Shown here: piece after piece, positions 1-8,491 of the stretch
Layout of the letters: each line of letters opens with the position of its first letter
Position numbering within the stretch: position 1 is the stretch's first letter
Source of the DNA: Paraconexibacter sp963815565
GTDB lineage: Bacteria; Actinomycetota; Thermoleophilia; Solirubrobacterales; Solirubrobacteraceae
Length of the DNA stretch: 64,000 nt
Assembly (NCBI GenBank): GCA_963815565.1
Contig: CAWFHB010000004.1
Span: 62,001-126,000 of the forward strand
Direction: 5' to 3'
Position numbers and translations under genes: made by a program
Notes under the pieces: generated by a model
Told to the model about the DNA's origin: nothing
The model's database searches: none
Seen by the model: only the letters and a program-made list of their open reading frames with translations

Positions 1-34
1 GGCGCCGCGGGCGCCCGGCCGGCCCGCGTCGCCG

Positions 35-322
35 TCAGCTCTGCTCGAGGGGGGCCATCGTGAGCCCCTCGTCGCGCAGCAGCTCCCAGTAGTGCTCGGC
101 CAGCTCCTTGTGGCCGGTCCACACGATCGCGAGCCCGGAACGGTGGATCCGCTCGGCGATCGCGTAGCCGCGGTCGGGGTTGACCCCGGGGATGTGCCGT
201 GAGAGCGCGCCCGCGACACCGTCGAAGGTGTTGTGATCGTCGTTCTTGACGATGACGTTCCAGGCGCCGCCCATCCCGGTTCCCGGGCCGCCGACGCGGG
301 GCTTGTCGATCGTCTGGCTCAC
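35..322 (-). CDS. clpS: ATP-dependent Clp protease adaptor ClpS
   Basis: A 95-residue protein of ClpS size and layout. It has a short flexible N-terminus, then the conserved NDD motif (residues 27-29) and a following helix that in ClpS form the pocket for N-degron residues. ClpS delivers proteins with destabilising N-termini to ClpAP/ClpCP in the cytoplasm. The gene is last in a minus-strand run: its ATG overlaps the stop of the upstream metallo-beta-lactamase-fold gene by 4 bases, so it is probably translationally coupled. No clp ATPase gene is in the window. Confidence 0.9.
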   Translation of the reverse strand: MSQTIDKPRVGGPGTGMGGAWNVIVKNDDHNTFDGVAGALSRHIPGVNPDRGYAIAERIHRSGLAIVWTGHKELAEHYWELLRDEGLTMAPLEQS

Positions 323-1179
323 GTGGTCTCGAGGCTATCGGCCCGCTTGGACCAGTACCGGTGGAGCCCGCCGTACAACGTCGCGGGCGGGTTGGCCTGT
401 TCGTAGGCGGCCTGCGAGATCTTCCCGCTCGTCCGTTCGGTCACCCAGTCGCGGACGGCCTCCTGGAAGCCGTCGTCGTCGAGGTCGCGGGCGAGCCCGG
501 CGAAGCGGTCGAGCGTCGTGCGCAGGTCCTCGAGCTGACGGGCGACGTCGGGGAAGCGCCCGAAGTGCGTGAGCGCGACGGTCTCGGGTGCCCACGCCTC
601 CAGCTTGCGGATCGAGGCGTGCCAGGCCTCGACGTCGATGTCCGGCGGCGGCGTGGGCGGGAAGACGGGGCCGTCGAGGATCCGCACCCCGGCCACGTCG
701 CCGCAGTAGGCGGTGCGATCCCCCGTGTGCAGGTAAGCGACGTGGTGGCGGGCGTGGCCGGGCGTGTAGGCGACCTCCCACCCGTCGATGGACTCGCCGC
801 CGGCGAGCACCCGCACCGAGGCTTCGGGGACGGGGATGACCTCCCCCCAGAGCTCGTCGAAGCGGTCTCCGTACAGCCGTCGCGCGCTCTTGACGAGACG
901 GGTCGGGTCGATCAAGTGCGGCGCCCCGACCTCGTGCACCCAGACCTCGGCGTCGGGGAAGCGCTCGAGCAGCCGCCCGGTCGCCCCCGCGTGGTCGAAG
1001 TGGATGTGCGTGAGCAGGATCCGCTCGGGAACCCACCCGTCGGGCAGCGCCGCCAGCAGCGTCTCCGCCGTGGATTCGGGTCCGGGGTCGAGGATCCAGC
1101 CCTCGTCGAACGCGGCGTAGATGCAGATCGCCCGCTCCACCCCGCAGTGCACGGCGTCGATCTCGCGGACGTCAGCCAT
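319..1179 (-). CDS. Metallo-beta-lactamase-fold hydrolase
   Basis: A 286-residue cytoplasmic protein with the metal-binding HxHxDH motif (THIHFDH, His58, His60, Asp62, His63), further histidines near residue 141 (HARHH), the YCGD aspartate and a late LTHFG histidine. These are the usual dinuclear zinc/iron ligands of the glyoxalase II-like branch. The substrate cannot be told from sequence. It overlaps the upstream methyltransferase by 8 bases and the downstream clpS by 4, so the three probably form one transcript. Confidence 0.85.
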   Translation of the reverse strand: MADVREIDAVHCGVERAICIYAAFDEGWILDPGPESTAETLLAALPDGWVPERILLTHIHFDHAGATGRLLERFPDAEVWVHEVGAPHLIDPTRLVKSARRLYGDRFDELWGEVIPVPEASVRVLAGGESIDGWEVAYTPGHARHHVAYLHTGDRTAYCGDVAGVRILDGPVFPPTPPPDIDVEAWHASIRKLEAWAPETVALTHFGRFPDVARQLEDLRTTLDRFAGLARDLDDDGFQEAVRDWVTERTSGKISQAAYEQANPPATLYGGLHRYWSKRADSLETT

Positions 1180-1945
1180 GCCGCACCGCCACCAACAGGT
1201 CCTGAAAGCCCATGTGCTCCTCTCGTCCGCACCACGATCCCGGGTGCAGCCCTTCCAGCGTCAGCCCATGCTCACGCAATCGTTCGAAGATCCAGTCCTC
1301 CGCGTACGCGACGGCCTCCTCGGGGTCGCCGTCGTCGAGGACGGCGACGTCCTCCTCCGGGTCCGCGAAGGCCAGCCCGGCCTCCCCATGGGCGATGAGC
1401 GCCCGGGAGACGTCGTTGAGCGCGAAGAAGGGGGCCACCAGGGCGCCGCCGCTGCGGAGCACGCGCGAGGCCTCGGCGAGATGTCGCTCGCAGGCCGCCG
1501 GGAGCCCGTGGGCGAGGGCGCGGGGCATGAGCACGGCGTCGACGCTGGCATCGGCGTACGGCAGGCGGTAGTCGGCGGGTGCGGTCGTGCCGCCAGGGTT
1601 GTGGCGGACGTCGTGGACGTCGGCGACGACGAAGCGGAACCGGGCGTCCCTCCGGTACGCACGGCGACACCAGCCGACGGCCTCCCGGTCGACCTCCAGC
1701 CCGTCGTAGCGGCCGTCCGGGCCGAGCAGGGAGCTGAGCGCACGGGCGGTCTCCCCCACCCCGCTCCCGACCTCGAGGACGTGCGAGTCCCCGGTGATGC
1801 CCGCGTGGGTCACGAGCGCCTCGGCGAGCCAGCTGCCCCGCGCGGCGCGGTCGGAGGCTCCCCCGGCGTCGAGCCTCCGCGGCGCGACCAGACGGTCCGT
1901 GCGGCCCTGCACGCGGTCGCGCACGTCCAGGCGGCGGAGGCGCAT
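1172..1945 (-). CDS. Class I SAM-dependent methyltransferase
   Basis: A 257-residue protein with the SAM-binding motif I VLEVGSGVGE (about residues 56-65), an acidic motif II (DGLEVD), motif III region VVADVHDVRH and post-motif RVLRSGGALVAP, as in Methyltransf_11 enzymes. The methyl acceptor is unknown. I chose the ATG at 1945. A longer reading exists (ATG at 2029), but it begins on the base next to the ecm start and would be an arginine-rich extension over the ecm promoter. First gene of the run that ends with clpS. Confidence 0.75.
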   Translation of the reverse strand: MRLRRLDVRDRVQGRTDRLVAPRRLDAGGASDRAARGSWLAEALVTHAGITGDSHVLEVGSGVGETARALSSLLGPDGRYDGLEVDREAVGWCRRAYRRDARFRFVVADVHDVRHNPGGTTAPADYRLPYADASVDAVLMPRALAHGLPAACERHLAEASRVLRSGGALVAPFFALNDVSRALIAHGEAGLAFADPEEDVAVLDDGDPEEAVAYAEDWIFERLREHGLTLEGLHPGSWCGREEHMGFQDLLVAVRHG

Positions 1946-2014
1946 CCGGGCGCGGGCGCGGGCAAGGGGCACCCGGCGCAGGCTACCCGGGCGCTCCGCG
2001 GGCCGACGCCTCCG

Positions 2015-2020
2015 TAGAAT
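2015..2020 (+). promoter_or_regulatory. -10 element of ecm (leaderless)
   Basis: TAGAAT followed by exactly 7 bases and then the ecm ATG. With normal actinobacterial -10 to start-site spacing the transcript would begin at or beside the start codon. No Shine-Dalgarno sequence is present. Confidence 0.55.
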
Positions 2021-2027
2021 CCGGGCC

Positions 2028-4013
2028 ATGAGCCACCGTCTGCCCGAGCGTGACCGCCCCTGGATGATGCGCACCTACGCGGGACACTCGACGGCGAAGG
2101 CCTCGAACGCCCTGTACCGCTCGAACCTGGCCAAGGGCCAGACGGGGCTCTCGGTCGCCTTCGACTTGCCCACGCAGACCGGCTACGACGCCGATCACGA
2201 GCTGGCCCGGGGCGAGGTCGGCAAGGTCGGCGTCCCCGTCGCGCACCGTGGGGACATGGCACAGCTGATGGACGGGATCCCGCTCGACAAGATGAACACG
2301 TCGATGACGATCAACGCGACCGCTGCCTGGATGCTCGCGCTCTACATCGTCGCCGCGGAGGAGCAGGGCGTCACCCCGCAGCAGCTCTCCGGGACCACCC
2401 AGAACGACATCATCAAGGAGTTCCTGGCCCGCGGGACCTACGCGTTCCCGCCCGCCCCGAGCATGCGGCTGATCGCCGACATGATCGCCTACACCGTCGA
2501 GGAGGTCCCGCGCTGGAACCCGATCAACATCTGCAGCTACCACCTGCAGGAGGCCGGCGCGACGCCCGTTCAGGAGATCGCCTACGCGATGAGCAACGCG
2601 ATCGCCGTGCTCGACGCGGTCCGCGAGCGGGTCCCGGAGGAGCGCATGAGCGCGGTCTTCGGGCGCATCTCGTTCTTCGTGAACGCCGGGGTCCGCTTCG
2701 TCGAGGAGCACGCGAAGCTCCGCGCGATGGTGATCCTGTGGGAGGAGCTCGGGCGCGAGCGCTACGGCGTCACCGACCCGAAGGCGCTGCGCCTGCGCTA
2801 CGGCGTGCAGGTCAACTCGCTCGGGCTCACCGAGCCGCAGCCGGAGAACAACGTCCAGCGGATCGTCCTCGAGATGCTCGCGGTCACCCTCGGCCGCGAC
2901 GCCCGCGCCCGCGCCGTGCAGCTCCCGGCCTGGAACGAGGCGCTCGGGCTGCCCCGCCCGTGGGATCAGCAGTGGGCGCTGCGGATGCAGCAGGTCCTCG
3001 CCTTCGAGACCGACCTGCTCGAGTACCCGGACATCTTCGAGGGCTCGAAGGTCATGGAGGGGCTCGTCGGCGAGCTGCTCGAAGGTGCACGCGCCGAGAT
3101 GGCGGTCGTGGCCGAGCACGGTGGCGCCGTCGCGGGGGTCGACTACATGAAGTCCTCGCTCGTCGAGAGCCACCGCGAGCGGATCGGACGGATCGAGGGC
3201 GGCGAGCAGATCGTCGTCGGCATCAACAAGTACACCGAGAGCGAGCCGAGCCCGCTCATGGACGAGGACGGCGGCATCATGACCGTCGATCCGGCCGTCG
3301 AGCAGCAGGCGATCGACGCCCTCGGCGCCTGGCGCGAGCAGCGTGACGCGGACGCGGTCGAGAGCGCGCTCGACGGGCTGCGGGCCGCGGCCGCCGGGGA
3401 CGAGAACATCATGGAATCGACGATCGCCGCCGCCCGCGCGGGGGCGACGACCGGCGAGTGGTCGCAGGCGCTCCGCGACGCGTTCGGCGAGTTCCGCGCG
3501 CCGACCGGCGTCGGCGAGGCCTCCGCCTCGCTCCCGGGCGCGAGCGAGCAGGTCCAGCAGATCCGCGAGGAGGTCGAGCGCGTCTCCGAGCTGCTCGGCC
3601 GCCGCATCAAGATCCTCGTCGGCAAGCCGGGCCTCGACGGGCACTCCAACGGTGCCGAGCAGATCGCCGTGCGTGCCCGTGACGTCGGCATGGACGTCGT
3701 CTACGAGGGCATTCGCCTCACCCCGTCGCAGATCGCCGCGAGCGCCGAGCAGGAGGGCGTCCACGTGATCGGCCTGTCGATCCTCTCGGGCTCCCACAAC
3801 TCGCTGATCCCCGACGTCGTGGACGCGCTCCGCGCCCGGGGCGTCGACGCGCCCGTGATCGTCGGCGGCATCATCCCCGACGCGGACGTCGCTCCGCTCA
3901 AGGCCGCGGGCGTCTCCCGGGTCTACACGCCGAAGGACTTCGACCTGACGCGCATCATGGGCGACATCGTCGCGGTGGTCGCCGAGGCCGGCGGCGTCGC
4001 GGCCCCCGCGTGA
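2028..4013 (+). CDS. ecm: Ethylmalonyl-CoA mutase (MeaA/Ecm)
   Basis: A 661-residue adenosylcobalamin-dependent mutase. The N-terminal TIM barrel carries motifs I recall from Ecm/MeaA rather than ordinary methylmalonyl-CoA mutase: RTYAGHSTAKASNALYR near the N-terminus, AFDLPTQTGYD, NTSMTINATA and VQLPAWNEALGLPRPWDQQW. The C-terminal B12 domain (about residues 525-655) has the base-off motif DGHSNG whose histidine is the lower cobalt ligand. The enzyme converts (2R)-ethylmalonyl-CoA to methylsuccinyl-CoA in the ethylmalonyl-CoA pathway. ATG at 2028 matches the conserved N-terminus. The stop overlaps the meaB GTG by 4 bases. Methylmalonyl-CoA mutase activity is the alternative, but the motif pattern argues against it. 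Confidence 0.88.
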   Translation: MSHRLPERDRPWMMRTYAGHSTAKASNALYRSNLAKGQTGLSVAFDLPTQTGYDADHELARGEVGKVGVPVAHRGDMAQLMDGIPLDKMNTSMTINATAAWMLALYIVAAEEQGVTPQQLSGTTQNDIIKEFLARGTYAFPPAPSMRLIADMIAYTVEEVPRWNPINICSYHLQEAGATPVQEIAYAMSNAIAVLDAVRERVPEERMSAVFGRISFFVNAGVRFVEEHAKLRAMVILWEELGRERYGVTDPKALRLRYGVQVNSLGLTEPQPENNVQRIVLEMLAVTLGRDARARAVQLPAWNEALGLPRPWDQQWALRMQQVLAFETDLLEYPDIFEGSKVMEGLVGELLEGARAEMAVVAEHGGAVAGVDYMKSSLVESHRERIGRIEGGEQIVVGINKYTESEPSPLMDEDGGIMTVDPAVEQQAIDALGAWREQRDADAVESALDGLRAAAAGDENIMESTIAAARAGATTGEWSQALRDAFGEFRAPTGVGEASASLPGASEQVQQIREEVERVSELLGRRIKILVGKPGLDGHSNGAEQIAVRARDVGMDVVYEGIRLTPSQIAASAEQEGVHVIGLSILSGSHNSLIPDVVDALRARGVDAPVIVGGIIPDADVAPLKAAGVSRVYTPKDFDLTRIMGDIVAVVAEAGGVAAPA

Positions 4014-4975
4014 GCGGACCCTCCTCCGGGAGCGAGCTGGCCGGGCGGCTGCGCGCGGGTGACCTCCGGGCCGCCCCCGCGGTCTTGAACCTCGTCGAGA
4101 ACCGCACCGACGCCGCCCGCGAGGAGATCGCCGCGCTGCTCAAGGGGGTCGCGCCGGCCGAGCTCGGCGGCGAGGCCTCCGGCCACGTCGTCGGCGTGAC
4201 CGGGCCGCCGGGCGTCGGGAAGTCCTCCCTGCTCTCCGAGCTCGTGCGCACCTGGCGGGCGGCCGGGCGCACCGTCGCCGTCCTGGCCGTCGATCCGTCC
4301 TCGCGCCGCACCGGGGGCGCGCTGCTCGGCGACCGCGCCCGGATCGTCTTCGACCCCGAGGATCCCGGCACGTTCATCCGCTCCACCGCCGCGGGCGGCC
4401 GGCTCGGCGGGCTCGCTCCCGCGACCCGGGCCGCGGCCCACGCGCTCGCCGCCGCCTTCGACGTCGTCGTCATCGAGACGGTCGGCGTCGGCCAGAGCGA
4501 GGTGGAGGTCGCCGACGTCGCCGACACGGTCGCGGTGATCGTGCAACCGGGCTCGGGCGACGCCCTGCAGTTCCTGAAGTCCGGGATCATGGAGGTGCCC
4601 GACGTGCTCGTCGTCACCAAGGCCGATCTCGGGACCGTCGCGCTGCGGGCCCGCCGCGACCTGAACGCGGCGCTGCGCTCGATCGGCGAGCGCTCGACGC
4701 GGGTGGTCGCGGTCTCGAGCATCTCCCCCGTCCAGGGCATGGACGACCTGGTCGCCGCGCTCGACGCTCACCGCGAGACGCTCGACCTCCGGGCCGTCCG
4801 CGAGGACAAGCGGCGCGCCAGCGCCCTGGCGGATTTCGTTGCCGAGCACGGCGAGCGCGGACTTCGTGCCCTCGGTGGCCCCCGCCGAGCCCGCAAGCTG
4901 CTCGACGCCGAGCCCGAAGGCTCCGATGTGCCGTCCCTGACCGCCACCCTGGAGGATCACGCCCGTGCGCGTTGA
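4010..4975 (+). CDS. meaB: MeaB/ArgK-type G3E GTPase, mutase chaperone
   Basis: A 321-residue P-loop GTPase. Walker A is GPPGVGKSS (about residues 65-73), followed by the AVDPSS switch region, an ETVGVGQSE motif and the TKAD base-specificity motif, all typical of MeaB/ArgK. These proteins load and protect the adenosylcobalamin of acyl-CoA mutases. It starts at GTG 4010 inside the stop of ecm (GTGA overlap), so the two are co-translated and Ecm is the obvious client. The gene product shows no lysine transport role despite the old name ArgK. Confidence 0.92.
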   Translation: MSGPSSGSELAGRLRAGDLRAAPAVLNLVENRTDAAREEIAALLKGVAPAELGGEASGHVVGVTGPPGVGKSSLLSELVRTWRAAGRTVAVLAVDPSSRRTGGALLGDRARIVFDPEDPGTFIRSTAAGGRLGGLAPATRAAAHALAAAFDVVVIETVGVGQSEVEVADVADTVAVIVQPGSGDALQFLKSGIMEVPDVLVVTKADLGTVALRARRDLNAALRSIGERSTRVVAVSSISPVQGMDDLVAALDAHRETLDLRAVREDKRRASALADFVAEHGERGLRALGGPRRARKLLDAEPEGSDVPSLTATLEDHARAR

Positions 4976-5117
4976 CCTGCTGCTCATGCTCTCCGCGTTC
5001 TTCGCGGCCACGTTCCTCGCCCTGCTGTTCGGGGCCCCGAACACCGCCCAGGCGGCGACCTACGGGGTCATCGCGTTCTCCGTGACGACCGTGGTGGTGA
5101 TGGTCCGCCGGCCGTGA
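4965..5117 (+). CDS. Small two-helix membrane protein, 50 residues
   Basis: A 50-residue open frame starting at GTG 4965, overlapping the last 11 bases of meaB and ending in TGA at 5115-5117. It encodes two hydrophobic stretches (LLLMLSAFFAATFLALLFGA and TYGVIAFSVTTVVVMV) separated by a short polar turn, ending in RRP. An alternative ATG lies at 4986. The overlaps at both ends, and its position directly behind the ecm-meaB pair, support a real gene. Function unknown. It is too short for most gene callers. Confidence 0.55.
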   Translation: MRVDLLLMLSAFFAATFLALLFGAPNTAQAATYGVIAFSVTTVVVMVRRP

Positions 5118-5308
5118 TCTCCCTGGACATTCGTTCGACGGACCTCACCCCGCCCGCGAGGGCTGTCGAGACACACACCATGTCGCCCATCGAGACCACC
5201 CAGAGCACCTCCCCGGCCGGTCGCAAGGCCGTCGACACCTTCCTCGTCAGCCTCGTGCTGGGCATCCCGGCGTTCATCGCCGCGGGAGCGCTCGGCCTCT
5301 TCGGCTAG
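5114..5308 (+). CDS. Small single-helix membrane protein
   Basis: A 64-residue frame from GTG 5114, which overlaps the stop of the preceding small gene as GTGA. An ATG at 5180 would give 42 residues. The C-terminus is one clear membrane segment (FLVSLVLGIPAFIAAGALGLFG). The stop TAG is part of a CTAG shared with the convergent lipoprotein gene. It probably ends the ecm-meaB transcript. I do not recognise the family. Confidence 0.5.
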   Translation: MISLDIRSTDLTPPARAVETHTMSPIETTQSTSPAGRKAVDTFLVSLVLGIPAFIAAGALGLFG

Positions 5309-5703
5309 CGGCGCGGCGCGGCGGCTCCGAGCGCCGCGATCCGCCACTCGCCCGAAACACGTCGCAGGTCGAGCGTGTCGGTCGAGCTCTTCTGCCCCGC
5401 GGCCTGCGTGGTCACCTGCGCGGTCGCACGGTCACCCTTCACGGTGATGTCACCGAGGGTGAGCTTCGGGTCGCGCACGTCGCCGAGCCCCTGCTTGAGC
5501 GCCAGCTCGCAGGGCAGGCCGTACTGCTCCACGTTCTGCACGAGCGCCGGGGCCAGCAGCTCGTCGCAGAGCGACTGGTAGTCCTTCTTCGCGCTCGCGT
5601 CGGCGAAACGCTGCACGGTCGCGGCGACCTCGTCGCGCGGGCTCTTACCGCATCCCGCGAGTACGAGGATCGTCAGCGCCGCGCCTGCCCCTCGTAACCA
5701 CAT
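5305..5703 (-). CDS. Small putative lipoprotein, NTF2-like
   Basis: A 132-residue protein with a lipoprotein signal: hydrophobic GAALTILVLAGC with lipobox LAGC, so Cys18 would be lipidated and the protein anchored outside the membrane. The rest (VAATVQRFADASAKKDY... then alternating beta-strands ending VSGEWRIAAL) has the order seen in NTF2-like/DUF4878 lipoproteins. That assignment is by pattern only. ATG at 5703 is 25 bases from the divergent moaA start. Confidence 0.75.
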   Translation of the reverse strand: MWLRGAGAALTILVLAGCGKSPRDEVAATVQRFADASAKKDYQSLCDELLAPALVQNVEQYGLPCELALKQGLGDVRDPKLTLGDITVKGDRATAQVTTQAAGQKSSTDTLDLRRVSGEWRIAALGAAAPRR

Positions 5704-5714
5704 CGGCCTGAGGC

Positions 5715-5720
5715 TACCCT
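5715..5720 (+). promoter_or_regulatory. -10 element of moaA (leaderless)
   Basis: TACCCT followed by 7 bases and the moaA GTG; no ribosome-binding site. It has the same geometry as the ecm and mcl promoters in this window. Confidence 0.45.
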
Positions 5721-5727
5721 CGACCGC

Positions 5728-6726
5728 GTGCCGCGCGCTCCGCTCATCGACGGTCACGGTCGCACGATCGACGACCTCCGCGTGTCCGTCACCGACCGCT
5801 GCAACTTCCGCTGTCAGTACTGCATGCCCGCGGAAGGGCTCGAGTGGCTCGAGCGCTCCGAGCTCCTGAGCTTCGAGGAGATCACGCGCCTGGTCGGCCT
5901 CTTCGCGGAGATGGGTGTGAACGCGCTGCGCCTCACCGGCGGTGAGCCGCTCGTGCGCCGGAACTTCCCCGAGCTCGCCGCGATGCTGGCCCGGATCCCC
6001 GGTCTCGACGATCTGTCGATCACCACGAACGGCTATCTCCTCGAGCGCGACGCGGCCGCCCTCGTCGCAGCGGGCGTCAAGCGCTTCAACGTCTCGATCG
6101 ACTCCCTGCAGCGCGACCGCTTCTTCGAGATGACGCGTCGCGATGCGCTCCCCCGCGTCCTCGCCGGCCTGCACGCGCTCGCAGCTCAGCCGGGGGTCGG
6201 CCGCATCAAGGTGAACGCCGTCGCGCTGCGCGGCTTCACCGAGCAGGAGCTGCTGCCGTTCGCCCGCTTCGCCCGGGAGCACCCGTTCGAGGTCCGCTTC
6301 ATCGAGTTCATGCCCCTCGACGCCGACGAGGGCTGGACCCCGGAGAGCGTCCTCAGCGGCGAGGAGATCCGGACGCTGATCGGGGAGCACTTCGCGCTCG
6401 TAGAGGAGGAGCGTGAGCCCAGCGCGACCGCACGGACCTACCGGTTCGCCGACGGCGCGCCGGGCCGCCTCGGGTTCATCGACCCGGTCTCCCACCCCTT
6501 CTGCTCGGACTGCAACCGCATCCGCCTCACCGCCGACGGCAAGCTTCGGACCTGCCTGTTCAGCCTTGGCGAGACCGACCTCACGACGCCGCTGCGCGCG
6601 GGAGCCAGCGACGACGAGCTCGAGGTCATCCTCCGCGAGGCGGTCTGGCGCAAGGAGCTCAAGCACCACGTCGGTGAGCCGGGCTTTCAGCAGCCGGCCC
6701 GCTCGATGAGCGCCATCGGCGGCTAG
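5728..6726 (+). CDS. moaA: GTP 3',8-cyclase MoaA
   Basis: A 332-residue radical-SAM enzyme of full family length. The first iron-sulfur motif is CNFRCQYC (Cys25, Cys29, Cys32). The MoaA-specific C-terminal cluster appears as PFCSDCNRIRLTADGKLRTC, and the C-terminus ends SAIGG, the double glycine needed in MoaA. It catalyses the first step of molybdenum cofactor synthesis, GTP to 3',8-cyclo-7,8-dihydro-GTP. GTG 5728 is preceded by a -10 element and no Shine-Dalgarno. It converges with mobA, overlapping by 4 bases. moaC, moaE and moeA are not nearby. Confidence 0.95.
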   Translation: MPRAPLIDGHGRTIDDLRVSVTDRCNFRCQYCMPAEGLEWLERSELLSFEEITRLVGLFAEMGVNALRLTGGEPLVRRNFPELAAMLARIPGLDDLSITTNGYLLERDAAALVAAGVKRFNVSIDSLQRDRFFEMTRRDALPRVLAGLHALAAQPGVGRIKVNAVALRGFTEQELLPFARFAREHPFEVRFIEFMPLDADEGWTPESVLSGEEIRTLIGEHFALVEEEREPSATARTYRFADGAPGRLGFIDPVSHPFCSDCNRIRLTADGKLRTCLFSLGETDLTTPLRAGASDDELEVILREAVWRKELKHHVGEPGFQQPARSMSAIGG

Positions 6727-7298
6727 GCCGGGCCCGGGCCGTCGCGCAGCCGCTGCTCGGCCTGCGCGAGCTCCGGCGGCGTGTTGACGTTCAGGAACCG
6801 GGTGGGGTCGCCGACGTCGACCTCCTGCGGCCGCAGGAGCGTGAGGAGCTCCCGCATCGAGCGGCCGTCGGCGGCGGCGAGCACGCCGGCCGCCGCGGGT
6901 CGCCAGAGTGCGCACAACGGTTCCAGCCGCCCGTCGACGCACGCCACCACGCACGCACTGTGACCGTCGTCCGCCGCGAGCAGGCGGCGGAGCGTCGCCG
7001 CGTCGAGCAGCGGGAGGTCGACGGCGATGCAGAGGACCGCCCGGCCGTCAGCCCGTTCGAGCGCGTGCGCGATGCCCGCCGCGGGGTGCCGTGGGTGGTC
7101 GGGCTCGATCCACACCTCGTGCTCCGTCGCGGGCAGCTGCGTGTCGGCCTTCGCGACGACCGCCTGGGTCTCGGTGACCGCGGCGAGGATCGCGAGCGTC
7201 CGGGTCACGAGCGGGACACCGTCCAGAAGCGCCGCGGCCTTCTGCCCACCGAGCCGCCTCCCGGCGCCTCCCGCGAGGACCACCCCGACCGGCGTCAT
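6723..7298 (-). CDS. mobA: Molybdenum cofactor guanylyltransferase MobA
   Basis: A 191-residue nucleotidyltransferase with the N-terminal LAGGAGRRLGGQKA signature, the VDLPLLDAATL metal/nucleotide motif and the late NVNTPPEL motif characteristic of MobA. It links GMP to molybdopterin to give the guanine dinucleotide cofactor. It lies convergent with moaA; both act in the same pathway although they are on opposite strands. A related cytidylyltransferase (MocA) is possible but less likely given the NVNTP ending. Confidence 0.85.
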   Translation of the reverse strand: MTPVGVVLAGGAGRRLGGQKAAALLDGVPLVTRTLAILAAVTETQAVVAKADTQLPATEHEVWIEPDHPRHPAAGIAHALERADGRAVLCIAVDLPLLDAATLRRLLAADDGHSACVVACVDGRLEPLCALWRPAAAGVLAAADGRSMRELLTLLRPQEVDVGDPTRFLNVNTPPELAQAEQRLRDGPGPA

Positions 7299-7329
7299 GT
7301 CCGAGAAGGAATCGACAGGCCCGTAAGCC

Positions 7330-7335
7330 TAGACT
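7330..7335 (+). promoter_or_regulatory. -10 element of the zinc-ribbon-like gene
   Basis: TAGACT followed by 8 bases and the ATG at 7344; no Shine-Dalgarno. Confidence 0.4.
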
Positions 7336-7343
7336 CGTCGCAG

Positions 7344-7910
7344 ATGCACGACGAAGAGCAAGGACGTCCCTGGCTGCGGTGCTACCGCTGCTGGTCACAG
7401 GACCTCGAGGTGCAGGTGCACTACGAGGGGATCCACAAGATCGACCCGGACACCGGGGAGCGCGCGGACGTGGTCGACGAGCTGCAGGAGGCCGTGGTCC
7501 AGTGCCTCGACTGCATGCACGACCAGCCGCACCTCCAGTTCACCCAGGGCCGGGTCGAGCCCGTCGAGGACCGCTGGGAGCGGATGGTCGCCGGGACCCC
7601 GTGGGTCGCCTCGTGCACCGTCTCGGTCCCGAGCGACGAGGTGGAGAGCTGCTCCGGTCCCGACGCCGGCGACGCCCTCAGCTTCGCCGCGTTCGGGGAT
7701 CACGGCACCCGCGAGTTCTTCACGCACGTGCGCTTCCACAAGCACGAGGAGGACGGCAACATCGTCGTCCACCTGCTCGTGGAGCTCTACGCGCGGAACG
7801 GCGAGGAGGCGGGCGAGGTGCTCGAGACCGCCGCCCGCGGTCAGCTCGCCATCACCTCACTCGCCGAGGAGTCCCGGCCGCCGGCCGCGACCGGCGACGA
7901 CCGGCACTGA
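7344..7910 (+). CDS. Unknown protein with paired CxxC motifs
   Basis: A 188-residue soluble acidic protein. Two CxxC pairs (CYRC at residues 13-16 and CLDC at 54-57) could bind one zinc, and the intervening region is short and polar. The C-terminal half (DHGTREFFTHVRFHKHEEDGNIVVHLLVELY) contains several histidines. I do not recognise the family. It stands alone, with mobA divergent upstream and a secreted protein gene convergent downstream. Confidence 0.7.
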   Translation: MHDEEQGRPWLRCYRCWSQDLEVQVHYEGIHKIDPDTGERADVVDELQEAVVQCLDCMHDQPHLQFTQGRVEPVEDRWERMVAGTPWVASCTVSVPSDEVESCSGPDAGDALSFAAFGDHGTREFFTHVRFHKHEEDGNIVVHLLVELYARNGEEAGEVLETAARGQLAITSLAEESRPPAATGDDRH

Positions 7911-7917
7911 CCTGCTC

Positions 7918-8427
7918 CTAGCGCTTGCGCGTCCTCGCGCCGAGGAGCTTCGCCGCGCTCGCGGCCTTTCGGTCGGCAGAGGCGAGCTGCGACTGGCCCC
8001 TGCGCACCGCCACGAGCGACGCTGAGGTCTTCTCGGCGCCGTAGAGCTCCAGGGCCCGGTCGAAGGTGGAGAACGCGGCGGAGACGCGCTTACGGGCGTC
8101 GAGGAAGGCCGTGTAGCCGCGCCGGCCGCGGCTGGACGACGCCCTGTCCCGCTTGATCGCCCGGACGTACTTGCGCTCCGCGGTCTGCAGGTGCGCGAGC
8201 GTGTCGTTCAGGTTGTCGTACTGGACCTGCCCCTTGGGGTTGTTCTTGTACGCGACGATGGCGGCGGAGAACTCGTCGTTCAGCTTCACGAAGGACCGCT
8301 CCTGCTTGGTGATCGTGCGCTTCAGCGAGCTGTCGGAGGCCTGCGCGGGTGCGCCGGCGGCGCCGACGGCACCCACGAGGACGAAAGCGGTCGCGGCGCG
8401 GCGGAGAGTGCGTCGTGAAGTGAGCAT
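7918..8427 (-). CDS. Secreted alpha-helical protein, unknown
   Basis: A 169-residue protein. Residues 1-31 look like a Sec signal (TSRRTLRRAATAFVLVGAVG followed by APAQA), then a lysine/arginine-rich helical domain without cysteines or recognisable catalytic motifs. ATG at 8427 was preferred to an upstream start at 8508 because it begins exactly at the signal peptide. It would be exported to the cell surface. No function can be given. Confidence 0.7.
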   Translation of the reverse strand: MLTSRRTLRRAATAFVLVGAVGAAGAPAQASDSSLKRTITKQERSFVKLNDEFSAAIVAYKNNPKGQVQYDNLNDTLAHLQTAERKYVRAIKRDRASSSRGRRGYTAFLDARKRVSAAFSTFDRALELYGAEKTSASLVAVRRGQSQLASADRKAASAAKLLGARTRKR

Positions 8428-8491
8428 CTGGAGCACGGTAGTGCGGACGCATGGCCTGAGCGCCGGTTCCGGCGAGACGTTCAGAGAGCTC

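Noticed and set aside
1946..2027. Cobalamin riboswitch upstream of ecm
   Set aside because: The space is too short and lacks the B12-box; the promoter appears leaderless.
2029..2074. ATG at 2029 or 2074 as start of the minus-strand methyltransferase
   Set aside because: It would overlap the ecm start and promoter and add an arginine-rich N-terminus; the ATG at 1945 gives a normal family length.
1983..3797. Long minus-strand frame antisense to ecm (604 codons)
   Set aside because: It is the third-position shadow of a well-recognised gene; its low-complexity acidic-leucine composition matches no family.
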